22,933 bases of DNA, taken from the IMG/VR virus record IMGVR_UViG_3300030329_001682, positions 1 through 22,933 of that record. One strand, given 5' to 3'. This DNA is from a virus. This document shows, piece after piece, positions 7,719 through 15,086 of this stretch. The position numbers were made by a program, and so were the translations under genes. Every line of letters begins with the position of its first letter. The first letter of the stretch is position 1. The notes under the pieces are model-generated. The model ran no database searches. It saw only the letters and a program-made list of their open reading frames with translations, and had not been told where the DNA came from.

Positions 7719-8927
7719 ATGGCAACCTATACAACAGCGAACGCTATTGGCGAAAGGGAGGATTTGGTTGATGTAATTACTCGCATCGATCCAGATGAAA
7801 CACCACTTTTCTCTAATGCGAAACTGGAAACCACAAAAGGTGTTTTCCATGAATGGCAAGTGCAAGAATTGGCCGCAGCTAATTCGGGCAATGCAGTTAA
7901 CGAAGGCATCGACTTCAGTTATGTCAACCCGACCGCAACTACCCGCCTCGGGAACTTAGTGATAGGCTCCCCCACAGTACATTAGTGCTGCGGAAAAAAT
8001 AATCGGGTGAATTGCTGGGAAGCCCAGAAGTGGGTAATCAGCAGCCAAGCCAGTGAAGGACAAAAGTATCTGGAAGGTTCAACGACTAGGCAGTGAGTAG
8101 TCCAAACGATAATCTGCCCAAGAGCGCCCGACACGAAAGTGATGATATAGTCTGGTCTATCGATAACTTGAAATAAAGCGATAGAAGCAAATCATAAACA
8201 GGTTTGCGATAACAAAAACGATCACCAAATAGCTGTTAACGCCGCGAGCGTCAGTGGCACTTTGGATAGTGTTGACAAGGCAGGCCGTGACAAGGAAACG
8301 GCGTATGTGAAAGTTCTTAAAGGGCTGGAGCAACGTCGTGACATTGAAAAGGGCCTGGGTGCTAACGAAGCTCGCAATGCTTCCGACACCCGTAAAGCCG
8401 GTAAAATTATGAGCTACATGACGAACCAAAGCGTGGTTTCGCCATCTACAACACCGACCGGCGATGGCACTAATGTATCGGATTTGGCAGGCACCAATGC
8501 TGCGCTGACCCTAGCCAAGATCGATACAGCCATGCAATTGGCATACACCGATGGGGGCCAGCCGGACATAATGGTCCTGTCACCTACCAACAAGGTCAAC
8601 TTCAGTGACCTGAACAGTGGAAGCGCTGTAACTAATCAGTTGCATATGACTTCCCCAAAAGAAGCAACGATTATTGGATCAGTTTCCATGTATCTTACGG
8701 ATTTTGGAATGTTGAATGTAACGATTGACCGCTTCACAGAAGACGACCGCATTTTCCTGATGGATAGTAACTACTATTCTATCGGGCATCTGCCTGGTCG
8801 GATGTTTAGTGTCCAAGATGTAGCACCTACTGGGGATGCGACCAAATTTGCTATCCTGAGTGAGTGGACCTACATACCGAAGGCGCCGAAAGCGCACGCT
8901 ATCGTCGCTGACCTGAACGGGTCGTAA
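7719..8927 (+). CDS. Major capsid protein, split by a group I intron (join 7719-7956 with 8221-8927)
   Basis: Joining 7719-7956 to 8221-8927 gives 945 bases and a 314-residue protein of the DUF5309-like phage coat family (HK97-type fold assumed from the family). Exon 1 encodes 79 residues (MATYTTANAIGEREDLVDVI ... TTRLGN). Tyr80 is formed across the junction (T plus AT). Exon 2 continues HQIAVNAASVSGTLDSVDKAGR, then KETAYVKVLKGLEQRRDIEK, LSPTNKVNFSDL and GHLPGRMFSVQDVAPTGD. The joined sequence RLGNYHQI restores the continuous coat sequence expected. Without splicing, translation would run nine codons into the intron and stop at 7985, giving an 88-residue fragment. A strong ribosome binding site (AGGGGG) precedes the ATG. 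A hairpin terminator follows the stop. High expression is expected. Confidence 0.92.
7957..8220 (+). ncRNA. Group I self-splicing intron (subgroup IA-like), 264 nt, no ORF
   Basis: The 5' exon ends in U (7956) and the intron ends in G (8220), as group I splicing requires. P1 pairs GGGAACU (7950-7956) with GGCUCCC (7965-7971), with a U·G at the splice site and one A-C mismatch. P10 pairs GUGAU (7959-7963) with the first five exon-2 bases AUCAC (8221-8225). Other helices read by eye: P2 7975-7980/7985-7990; P3 8003-8009/8125-8131; P4 8012-8017/8039-8044; P5 8023-8026/8031-8034; P7 GACUA 8084-8088/UAGUC 8148-8152; P7.1 8089-8093/8114-8118; P8 8132-8134/8139-8141 with a GAAA loop; P9 8156-8162/8179-8185; and a distal hairpin 8187-8191/8203-8207. 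The core strings UUCAACGACUA and GAUGAUAUAGUC are typical of IA introns such as those of phage T4. P6 was not modelled with confidence. There is no room for a homing endonuclease. Confidence 0.93.
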
Positions 8928-8941
8928 AACACAAATGGGGA

Positions 8942-8963
8942 GGGCGGCGAAAGCCGCCCTTTT
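8942..8963 (+). terminator. Rho-independent terminator after the capsid gene
   Basis: GGGCGGC (8942-8948), loop GAAA (8949-8952) and GCCGCCC (8953-8959) form a perfect seven-base-pair GC stem with a stable tetraloop, followed by TTTT (8960-8963). It lies 14 bases after the capsid stop codon. It probably ends or reduces transcription between the capsid gene and the next block, which is common after the most highly expressed structural gene. Confidence 0.88.
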
Positions 8964-8981
8964 CGTTACGGGGATTGAAGA

Positions 8982-9269
8982 ATGGAATGGGCAATAATGA
9001 CATTTGGCGCGAAGTTCTGCTGTATAGGAGCTTCCGGCGTCGGCGGTCTAGCCAATTGGGCCGTTAAGAAGTCCATAAGCTGGAGAGATTTAATTCTAGC
9101 GATACTCGTAGGCTGGGCGGCAGCAGAGTTTTTCATTCCACCAATAATGAAACACTGGCAACTTGATGTTACCTGGGGGCCAGCCATAGCTTTTATGATT
9201 GGCTTTTGCGGGATCAGGCTACTGCCGGTGATCGAGCAGGCCATCACAAGCAAGGTTAAAGGTAGCTAG
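8982..9269 (+). CDS. Small three-helix membrane protein, holin-like
   Basis: 95 residues with three hydrophobic segments: about residues 7-27 (FGAKFCCIGASGVGGLANWAV), 36-55 (LILAILVGWAAAEFFIPP) and 66-90 (GPAIAFMIGFCGIRLLPVIE). The third segment ends in a short Lys-rich tail (SKVKGS). Size, three-helix topology and the GPAIAF.IGF.G-like last helix resemble phage holin-type membrane proteins. It is not in the lysis cassette but directly after the capsid terminator and before two DUF2589-type genes. The ATG at 8982 follows GGGG at 8970-8973. The stop overlaps the next start (TAGTG). It could instead be a membrane partner of the DUF2589 proteins. The membrane assignment is firm; the holin role is a guess. 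Confidence 0.75.
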   Translation: MEWAIMTFGAKFCCIGASGVGGLANWAVKKSISWRDLILAILVGWAAAEFFIPPIMKHWQLDVTWGPAIAFMIGFCGIRLLPVIEQAITSKVKGS

Positions 9270-9709
9270 TGGCGTCGTTCTCTTTGAGCGCCATGTTTGG
9301 CGCAGTGCATGAGGCCATTGTTCATGCAGCCCAGGACGTTGAACAGTCCGCGTGGGAAACATTAAAAGAGCGATATTTTATAGAAACCGGCGACGGCAGT
9401 TTCACGCCGAAGACCATAAGAATTAAATTGCCGCACGCGGAAAACGGCAAGGTTACCCAGTCGCCTGTAGATGTGCCGCTGTTTTCGCTGAGCAAGCACG
9501 GCTCGCTGGTGATCGATGAACTTAATATGAAGTTCGACGTTGATCTCAGGGGGCTGGATAAAAAAGAAAAACACCTGGTTGGCTCTCTGCCCAGAAAGTT
9601 TTTAAGCCGCAAGGCAACCGCCAAAGTAGAGATCAGATTTAAGGGCGCCGAAGCAAGCGAAGGCGTCATGTTAATTAACGATAAAATTCACCAGACTTTT
9701 CCACGATAG
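9269..9709 (+). CDS. DUF2589-like protein, short form
   Basis: 146 residues starting at a GTG that overlaps the upstream stop codon (TAGTG). The segment DVPLFSLSKHGSLVIDELNMKFDVDL (residues about 68-93), together with KATAKVEIRFKG and EASEGVMLINDKI near the end, parallels the core of the next protein (EVPILAIVNTPSLCIKETEVKFTMSV ... PPEGLMKVLDML). I therefore read it as a shorter, diverged relative of the same DUF2589 family. It lacks the Ser/Asn-rich HGSIATHSSNTRKSDNSAKY region. The function of the family is unknown. No signal peptide is present. It lies in a coupled block with the membrane protein before it. Confidence 0.6.
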   Translation: MASFSLSAMFGAVHEAIVHAAQDVEQSAWETLKERYFIETGDGSFTPKTIRIKLPHAENGKVTQSPVDVPLFSLSKHGSLVIDELNMKFDVDLRGLDKKEKHLVGSLPRKFLSRKATAKVEIRFKGAEASEGVMLINDKIHQTFPR

Positions 9710-9718
9710 GAGATAGAG

Positions 9719-10324
9719 ATGTCGGACGAATTGGTAAAAATGAGCGGACAGTTCAGTGGCCTCCCAATGAAGGATTTAATTGGTGGGCCGCTTCAAGCAT
9801 CGTGCGATGCGCAGACTTTGCTTGCCACTGCCACTTACAAGTTTATCAGAGAGGTTGGTTTGACCGGCAAGGACGCGGATACCAAAGCGCTCACTGTTGA
9901 CTTTTCTTTTGACCGCCCTGGAGCACCGGACCCCGCGACAGGCAAGTCCGACATGGAAACAGTCAAGCTGGAAGTGCCAATTCTCGCCATAGTGAACACG
10001 CCAAGTCTCTGCATAAAGGAAACAGAGGTTAAGTTTACTATGTCGGTCGCATCGAGCAGCGTGGATCAAAACTCAAAAGACAAGGAAGGCGACGTGACCG
10101 CCGAAGCCAAGTTTGGCTGGGGGCCGTTCTCTGCCAAGGTCAATGTGCATGGATCGATTGCCACGCACTCTTCCAACACGAGGAAGTCGGACAACTCAGC
10201 AAAATATGACGTGAAGGTTCTAGCCAGGGACGACGGGCCACCGGAAGGACTAATGAAAGTGCTCGATATGTTGCAAACAGCAATTGCGCCTGTGCCTTTG
10301 CCTGCTCCAGCGAAAGGGAACTAG
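9719..10324 (+). CDS. DUF2589 family protein
   Basis: 201 residues. It matches the remembered DUF2589 pattern: an N-terminal FSGLPMKDLIGGPLQASCDAQ (residues 12-32), then LTVDFSFDRPG, a core LEVPILAIVNTPSLCIKETEVKF (residues 84-106), GSIATHSSNTRKSDNSAKYDV (145-165) and PPEGLMKVLDML (174-185). The family is of unknown function and is better known from bacterial genomes than from phage head modules. It starts at ATG 9719 after GGAG at 9708-9711. It is followed without a gap by the next gene (TAG then ATG at 10325). The pairing with a shorter relative just upstream suggests that the two form a complex; this is inference. Confidence 0.75.
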   Translation: MSDELVKMSGQFSGLPMKDLIGGPLQASCDAQTLLATATYKFIREVGLTGKDADTKALTVDFSFDRPGAPDPATGKSDMETVKLEVPILAIVNTPSLCIKETEVKFTMSVASSSVDQNSKDKEGDVTAEAKFGWGPFSAKVNVHGSIATHSSNTRKSDNSAKYDVKVLARDDGPPEGLMKVLDMLQTAIAPVPLPAPAKGN

Positions 10325-10645
10325 ATGAAAAAACTTTTAAGCAAAGACCCCATCCTCAAAAAGAAGACGTACTTCACGCATGAGGTGGGGGAGCACGGCA
10401 TTGTCACGGAGCAGGATGTCAGTCCGGTGCTGGATCAGGCGAAGCAAAAAGAGTCACTCTGGCGTCCAGGCCAGATGATTGGCAACACGCAAAGGCATCA
10501 GCAGAAGGTCGCGGAAATACCGACTGCGGTGTACTTCGATCTGTTGAAGAAATACGGCCAGCCGAAAAACAATCCAAAGCCGTGGAAGAAATGGCTGAAC
10601 GATCCTGACAACAAATACTTTAGAACAACCGGCGGAAATGTGTGA
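10325..10645 (+). CDS. Conserved small phage protein preceding the adaptor
   Basis: 106 residues, basic. The pattern TYFTHEVGEHGIVTEQDVSPVLDQAK ... AEIPTAVYFDLLKKYG ... WLNDPDNKYFRTTGG matches a small protein family that I recall as widespread in podovirus-like and other tailed phages, usually between capsid and connector genes. The most conserved part is the ending, W-L-N-D-P-D-N-x-x-F-R-T. Its function is not established; a role in head maturation or connector assembly is suggested by position alone. The ATG directly follows the upstream stop and the stop overlaps the next ATG (TGATG, 10643-10647). Confidence 0.8.
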   Translation: MKKLLSKDPILKKKTYFTHEVGEHGIVTEQDVSPVLDQAKQKESLWRPGQMIGNTQRHQQKVAEIPTAVYFDLLKKYGQPKNNPKPWKKWLNDPDNKYFRTTGGNV

Positions 10646-11277
10646 TGGCGATATCAACCTATGCAGAACTGAAAACGGCAGTCGATAACTGGCTGGCCCG
10701 AACAGATTTGACCAGCCGCGTGCCGGAGTTCATTTCCTTGGCGGAAGCGCGTATGTCCCGCGAGATCGAGGCATTGAGCCGCGACAAGCGCATCACTGCG
10801 ACTTTGGTCGCCGACGACGAATACGTTTCCCTACCCACCGACGTGCGGAAGATTAGACACGTCCGTTTGAACACGAACCCGATAACTATTTTGCGCTACC
10901 TGACGCCCCAGGCAATTGACCGCGAATATCCATCGACCGGCACAGGCAAGCCAAGGGTTTATTCTGTTATCGGTTCTGAGATTTATTTTCGCCCTGCACC
11001 AGATTCAGGATACACGGCGGAGATTTTATACAATGCGGGGATGGATTTGCTGACCAGCGACTCGCAGACGACCACATTACTGACACGGCACCCCGATTTA
11101 TATTTGCACGGCGCTCTTAGTGAGGCGTATGGCTTTTTGCTTGATGAGCAACGCCAAGTTCATCACGACACAATTTTCACGCGGGTTCTGAATGAAGTGC
11201 AAATGGAAGAGGACCGCGTCCATTACGGCGGCTCGCCGCTTACTCTACAATCTGACTATGGAGAACTAAGAACATGA
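10645..11277 (+). CDS. Head-to-tail adaptor (SU10 adaptor / P22 gp4-like)
   Basis: 210 residues from ATG 10645, which overlaps the upstream stop; a GTG three bases earlier is less likely. The N-terminus ISTYAELKTAVDNWLAR, followed by FISLAEARMSREIE, is the usual start of podoviral adaptor proteins that bind the underside of the portal. A beta-rich middle (YVSLPTDVRKIRHVRL; PRVYSVIGSEIYFRPAPDSGYTAEI) and the final helices (HPDLYLHGALSEAYGFL) also fit. In such phages twelve copies extend the portal channel and hold the nozzle. The overlap with the next gene is four bases (ATGA at 11274). Confidence 0.87.
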   Translation: MAISTYAELKTAVDNWLARTDLTSRVPEFISLAEARMSREIEALSRDKRITATLVADDEYVSLPTDVRKIRHVRLNTNPITILRYLTPQAIDREYPSTGTGKPRVYSVIGSEIYFRPAPDSGYTAEILYNAGMDLLTSDSQTTTLLTRHPDLYLHGALSEAYGFLLDEQRQVHHDTIFTRVLNEVQMEEDRVHYGGSPLTLQSDYGELRT

Positions 11278-11660
11278 GCGCTCTATCTGATTACGCTGAA
11301 CTAAAAGTGCTCGATCACATTTTGGGAACTACAGCGTACACCCACCCCTCGACAGTTTACCTGGGCCTCGCGGCGGAAAGTCTTGCCGATGCCGGATCTG
11401 GCACAGAGCTATCGGGCAATGCCTATGCTCGTCAGAGCATGAGTTTTGCTGCTGCGAGCAGCGGCTCTGCTGCCACCAATGCGACTATCACGTTCCCGAC
11501 CGCCACCGGCTCCTGGGGTACTGTCAGCCATTGGGGAATCTTTGATGCCAGCACGTCCGGCAATCTTATTGTCCACGGAGCGTTTTCTGCATCGAAGGCC
11601 ATAGGAACTGGCGACATATTGCGGGTTAATTCTGGAGATCTGACAGTTACAGCTGCTTAG
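11274..11660 (+). CDS. Small beta-rich phage structural protein (tail fibre-like)
   Basis: 128 residues: an N-terminal helix (YAELKVLDHILG), then THPSTVYLGLAAESLAD, AYARQSMSFAAASSG, ATITFPTATGSWGTVSHWGIFDA and GNLIVHGAFSASKAIGTGD. This is a familiar phage virion domain, all-beta after the first helix, often annotated as a tail fibre or minor tail protein. Its place between adaptor and nozzle genes fits a tail or head-decoration role. No enzymatic motif is present. It is coupled to the adaptor gene by ATGA. Confidence 0.8.
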   Translation: MSALSDYAELKVLDHILGTTAYTHPSTVYLGLAAESLADAGSGTELSGNAYARQSMSFAAASSGSAATNATITFPTATGSWGTVSHWGIFDASTSGNLIVHGAFSASKAIGTGDILRVNSGDLTVTAA

Positions 11661-11755
11661 CAAGGCGCAATCTGACGCACCTGGTGGGTGATAGTACCTA
11701 TCAGTGACAATGAAGCGCCTGAGAATCGCCCTTATTTTATCGGAAATGAAGCAAA

Positions 11756-12385
11756 ATGGCCGAAATTAGCGGACCTACACTAGACCAGCTGGATGCCTGG
11801 GGTGACCTGGACAGCCTGCCCTACAGCCTCGATAGCTCTGTATGGGAGACCGCTGACCTGCGGGAAGGCTCTGGTAGTGCGGCCACGGCTATCACGGCCA
11901 CCGCCTCATGCGGCGTGCAGCGTCACGCAAGCGGCAGCGCGGCTACGGCTATTACGGCAACCGGCACTGCCACGGAAGTCTTCGATGTCAGCGGCACCGG
12001 CGCCATCGTATTTAGCGGAACGGCGTTTGCAGGTTGGTCGGCAGATGTATCGATAGCCATAACTGCAAGCGCGACGGCGCAGCATATTGAGCCGGTTTCC
12101 GGCAGCGCCTCTATCGCTCTAACGGAAACTAGTGCAGCGCTTGGCACGTTTGCTGGGTCAGGCAGTGCGGCCCTGGCATTCACGGAATCGTCCGCTGCCC
12201 TAATTACAGCAAGCGGTGGCGGCACGGCATCGATATCTGTTAGCGGTACATCGACCGGCGAAGAACTGGGAGAAAGTTGGTCTGCGGTTGCAGCTGGCGG
12301 AGAGAGTTGGTCAGCAGTATCAGCAGGAAGCGAAACATGGTCGGCGGTTAGCGCTGTAAGTGAAGAATGGAGATCGGCAGCATGA
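11756..12385 (+). CDS. Repeat-rich structural protein with a Trp decapeptide array
   Basis: 209 residues. After an N-terminal 37 residues (LDQLDAWGDLDSLPYSLDSS), residues about 38-170 are imperfect repeats of roughly 18-20 residues around a core SGSAxxAITxT (for example GSGSAATAITATA, SGSASIALTETSAAL, GSGSAALAFTESSAAL), expected to form beta strands. Residues 173-209 are a separate array of a ten-residue unit, E-(S/T)-W-S-A-V-(S/A)-A-G-x, in about three and a half copies. The gene is preceded by a 95-base gap (11661-11755) that contains a short GATAG/CTATC palindrome at 11690-11702 and no gene. Its composition and position suggest a fibrous tail or decoration protein; the function is not recognised. 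Confidence 0.75.
   Translation: MAEISGPTLDQLDAWGDLDSLPYSLDSSVWETADLREGSGSAATAITATASCGVQRHASGSAATAITATGTATEVFDVSGTGAIVFSGTAFAGWSADVSIAITASATAQHIEPVSGSASIALTETSAALGTFAGSGSAALAFTESSAALITASGGGTASISVSGTSTGEELGESWSAVAAGGESWSAVSAGSETWSAVSAVSEEWRSAA
12272..12382 (+). repeat. 30-bp coding tandem repeat (decapeptide ESWSAVSAGx)
   Basis: Three full and one partial copies of a 30-base unit encode the Trp-containing decapeptide at the C-terminus of the protein above. The copies differ at synonymous sites and in a few residues (ESW, ESW, ETW, EEW), so the array is not freshly duplicated. The sequence then runs into the ATGA overlap with the nozzle gene. Confidence 0.85.
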
Positions 12386-13851
12386 TGAAGTTCGGGGAGT
12401 GGTTGCCGGATCAGCCAGCGTTTCAGAACCCTGGCGTGACCGAAGCGAAAAATGTCATTCCGGCGTTGGGCGGATATCGAAATCTGAAGGGCTTGTCGGA
12501 AGTCTCCGGCGCTGCCACAAACGATATTCTTGGAATGTTTGCAGGGCGCGATGACCAGGGAAACCATGCTTTGTATGCCGCCGATAGCGGAAAGATTTAC
12601 AAGTTTAATAAAGCGGATAGTTCCCTTGCAGATAAAAGCAAGGCCGGCGGCTACTCGACCGCAGCCGGTGATCGATGGAACTTTGTGCAGTTTGGCGAAA
12701 TTTTGCTTGCCACGAATTTTACTGATGTAATTCAAGCCCAACAGGTGGGCAGTGCTTCGGTCTTTGCGGATCTTACAGGCTCGCCGCCCAAAGCAAAATA
12801 CATGGCGGTCGTCCGCGATCAGCTGATTACTGGCTTTACAAATGATAGTGACGGAATCAAGCCATATCGACTGCGCTGGAGTGCGATCAACGACCACACC
12901 GCTTGGACTGCCGGCACCAATTTGTCAGACTTTCAAGATGTGCTAGACGTTGGCGACTGCACTGGTTTGATCGGCGGAGAACACGTTACAGCTTTTTTTG
13001 AAAAGGCGATTGTGCGCGGTACTTTCGTTGGCGCTCCGCTTATCTACCGATTTGAGCAGCTGACCAATTCGCTTGGTTGTCCATACCCTGGCAGCATTTG
13101 TGCTGCTGGCTCGCAGCAGATGTTTTTTCTATCCGAAGACGGCTTTTATATGATCCAGGGCAATCAACTTAGCCCGATTGGCGCAGAGAAGGTGGACGAG
13201 TATTTTTTTGCTAGATTAAAAAGCGCCAATAGCGAAAACATAATAAGCGCCGTTGATCCAACCAATCAGCTGGTTGTCTGGGCCTATCCCAGTGTTGACA
13301 GCGGAGATGGCAGCAACGACGAGCTAATAATCTACAATTATCGATTGAACCGCTGGAGCCGTGCTGTTGTGGAGTGCGATGACTTGGCGCCACTAAACAC
13401 TGCCGGTTACACCCTGGAAGAGCTTGACGCGATCAATAGCAGCATCGATGCGCACACCACCAGTTTTGATAGTTCAATATATAAAGGCGGCACGTTCTTT
13501 TTCGCCGGCGCCAAGGATAAAAAGATACAAAGTTTTACCGGCACAGTTTTGGATGCGATAATCGAAAGCAGCGAGTTCGTTTCAGGCGCAGGTCAGCGCT
13601 CGATAGTTAACTCAGTGCTGCCCTATTGCACGCATCCCGATTCAGTGTCGCCAACTATTTCTATATCGGTCGGCTCTCGTTTACGGCAGATCGATCAGCC
13701 GGTGTTCACGACGGCGACAACACAAACTGCTGATGGTTACTGTCCGCAGCGCTCGCACGGGCAGTTTCACCGAGTGCGAATGTCGGTCAGCGGAACATTC
13801 GACATTGCGCAGGGCATCGATGTCAACGCGATGCAGCTTGGTATGCGCTGA
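12382..13851 (+). CDS. Tail nozzle/hub protein-like (P22 gp10-type position)
   Basis: 489 residues from ATG 12382. This start is chosen over ATG 12367 because GGAG at 12369-12372 is well spaced from it and because ATGA overlaps the upstream stop; ATG 12385 is also possible. The opening FGEWLPDQPAFQNPGVTEAKNVIPALGGYRNLKGL is typical of podoviral nozzle/hub or stabilisation proteins. Later blade-like segments (DRWNFVQFGEILLATNF; FFLSEDGFYMIQGNQLSPIG; ELIIYNYRLNRWS) suggest a beta-propeller. By analogy with SU10 and P22 it would sit below the adaptor and close the tail channel. It is coupled to the next gene by TGATG. Confidence 0.8.
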   Translation: MMKFGEWLPDQPAFQNPGVTEAKNVIPALGGYRNLKGLSEVSGAATNDILGMFAGRDDQGNHALYAADSGKIYKFNKADSSLADKSKAGGYSTAAGDRWNFVQFGEILLATNFTDVIQAQQVGSASVFADLTGSPPKAKYMAVVRDQLITGFTNDSDGIKPYRLRWSAINDHTAWTAGTNLSDFQDVLDVGDCTGLIGGEHVTAFFEKAIVRGTFVGAPLIYRFEQLTNSLGCPYPGSICAAGSQQMFFLSEDGFYMIQGNQLSPIGAEKVDEYFFARLKSANSENIISAVDPTNQLVVWAYPSVDSGDGSNDELIIYNYRLNRWSRAVVECDDLAPLNTAGYTLEELDAINSSIDAHTTSFDSSIYKGGTFFFAGAKDKKIQSFTGTVLDAIIESSEFVSGAGQRSIVNSVLPYCTHPDSVSPTISISVGSRLRQIDQPVFTTATTQTADGYCPQRSHGQFHRVRMSVSGTFDIAQGIDVNAMQLGMR

Positions 13852-14171
13852 TGGCGACGACGATTTCGTTTCAGCCGATTACGGAATACACGACTCCGTT
13901 TGAACTAGCTACGGCGTTCAATAATTTACTTGCAGGCAAAAGTAACAATGTCGGTACTGTTACGCTAACCAATAGCGCAACCTCGACCGCCGTTTCGGAT
14001 TATCGAGTAGGCCCAGAAAGTGCAATTTTATTTATGCCCACGACTTCCCATGCAGCAACGGAACTAGCTGGCGGTGGAATGTATGTGAGCGCGAGAGCAA
14101 GCAACAGTTTTACAATCACTCACTCATCTGCAACGACCAGCCGCATTTTTACTTATGTGGTTGTCGGTTAG
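13851..14171 (+). CDS. Small beta-sandwich phage structural protein
   Basis: 106 residues. The pattern VGTVTLTNSATSTAVSDYRVGPESAILFMPTTSHAATEL ... YVSARASNSFTITHSSATTSRIFTYVVVG matches a small all-beta phage protein that I recall next to nozzle and tail genes in many podovirus-like genomes. Alternating hydrophobic residues and many Thr/Ser support a beta-sandwich. Probably a minor tail or fibre-attachment component. ATG 13851 overlaps the stop of the nozzle gene. Confidence 0.75.
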   Translation: MATTISFQPITEYTTPFELATAFNNLLAGKSNNVGTVTLTNSATSTAVSDYRVGPESAILFMPTTSHAATELAGGGMYVSARASNSFTITHSSATTSRIFTYVVVG

Positions 14172-14183
14172 AAGGATAAAATC

Positions 14184-15074
14184 ATGGGGTTTTTAAGCAG
14201 TCTTTTTGGCGGTGGCAGCAGTAGACCACAAGTCCAACAGGTTCCGGTTCAATCCACGCAGAGGTCGGAGCCGTGGGAGCCGACGCACTCCTTTTTGACG
14301 GAAGACATTTTGCCAAAAGCGAGAACTCTTTCGGAAAGACCAAAACAATTTCCTGATTTTAATACCTTTACAGATTTTGATCCTGTTCAGCTGGAAGCAT
14401 TTAACCGCACGCTTGATATTGCAAGAGGCGGAACGCCACTGATTGATGCTAGTCAGGCGGAAGTATTACGCCAGATCGGCGGCACGACGAATCCGGCGTT
14501 GGAATATTTTACGCCGACTGCTCGCGGTGATTTTCTAAACGCGAACAATCCACTGTTGCAAGAGGCGCTTGGGTCTGTTTACGACACCATCAACTCCCAG
14601 TTCGCTGGTTCAGGACGATATGGCAGCGGTTATCACGCCGGCGCGATGGCGCGGGGTGCTGCGCCTGCCGTTTTACAAAATCTACAACAAGAGCGACTGA
14701 ACCAGCTGGCCGCTGCTGGCAATGTGGGGAATATAGCGCAAACAGATATAGCCAATCGTTTTGCAGCTGCGCAATCGGCACCGCAAATGCAGGCGGCAAG
14801 CCTTTGGGCGCCAGGAGTTCTTGAAAACGTCGGCTCAAAATTTGAGGGCAAAAGTGCGGAACAGCTTGCGCATGATCTTAATAAGTTCAATTTCTTGCAA
14901 AGCGAGGAAGACCGAAGACTCGATGAGTTCTTGAACCGCGTTGGCCGAGTCGGCGGCATGGGCGGTACGACCAGTGGTGTTGCCAATCAAAACCTTGTCA
15001 GGTCGCCAAGCAGTCCGCTTGGTCCGATTGCCAATTTGCTGGGCGGTGTTGCTTCAATTGCGAGTATTTTTTAG
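14184..15074 (+). CDS. Probable internal virion / DNA-ejection protein A
   Basis: 296 residues: an N-terminal hydrophobic, glycine-rich tip (MGFLSSLFGGGSS), a Pro-rich linker, then mostly helical sequence. It includes SVYDTINSQFAGSGRYGSGYHAGAMARGAAPAVLQNLQQERLNQLAAAGN (residues about 133-183), a segment I associate with virion proteins of podovirus-like phages, and a hydrophobic C-terminus (NLLGGVASIASIF). It is the first of three consecutive large genes that occupy the place of the ejection-protein cluster (compare P22 gp7, gp20 and gp16 or T7 gp14-16). GGA at 14174-14176 serves as ribosome binding site. The assignment is from context plus composition. Confidence 0.65.
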   Translation: MGFLSSLFGGGSSRPQVQQVPVQSTQRSEPWEPTHSFLTEDILPKARTLSERPKQFPDFNTFTDFDPVQLEAFNRTLDIARGGTPLIDASQAEVLRQIGGTTNPALEYFTPTARGDFLNANNPLLQEALGSVYDTINSQFAGSGRYGSGYHAGAMARGAAPAVLQNLQQERLNQLAAAGNVGNIAQTDIANRFAAAQSAPQMQAASLWAPGVLENVGSKFEGKSAEQLAHDLNKFNFLQSEEDRRLDEFLNRVGRVGGMGGTTSGVANQNLVRSPSSPLGPIANLLGGVASIASIF

Positions 15075-15086
15075 AGGAATTTAATT

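Noticed and set aside
7719-7985. A separate 88-residue gene, with a second gene starting at TTG 8262
   Set aside because: The two pieces are the two ends of one capsid protein. The intervening bases hold a group I intron core, and exact splice sites restore the frame; TTG 8262 is an internal Leu codon.
7957-8220. A frameshift, sequencing error or degenerate capsid pseudogene
   Set aside because: The break is a 264-base insertion with ordered helices, U/G splice-site rules and a P10 match, and both flanking exons are intact.
7957-8220. A homing endonuclease gene in the intron
   Set aside because: The intron is only 264 nt and every strand region is used by core helices; no ORF of relevant size is present.
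11661-11755. A gene or promoter in the gap before the repeat protein
   Set aside because: The only ORF is 19 codons and the GATAG/CTATC palindrome is too short; a -35-like GTGACA has no good -10 partner.
11923-12897. A 324-codon open frame on the minus strand
   Set aside because: It lies opposite the repeat-rich and nozzle genes, has biased composition from the repeats, no start signal and no recognisable domain.
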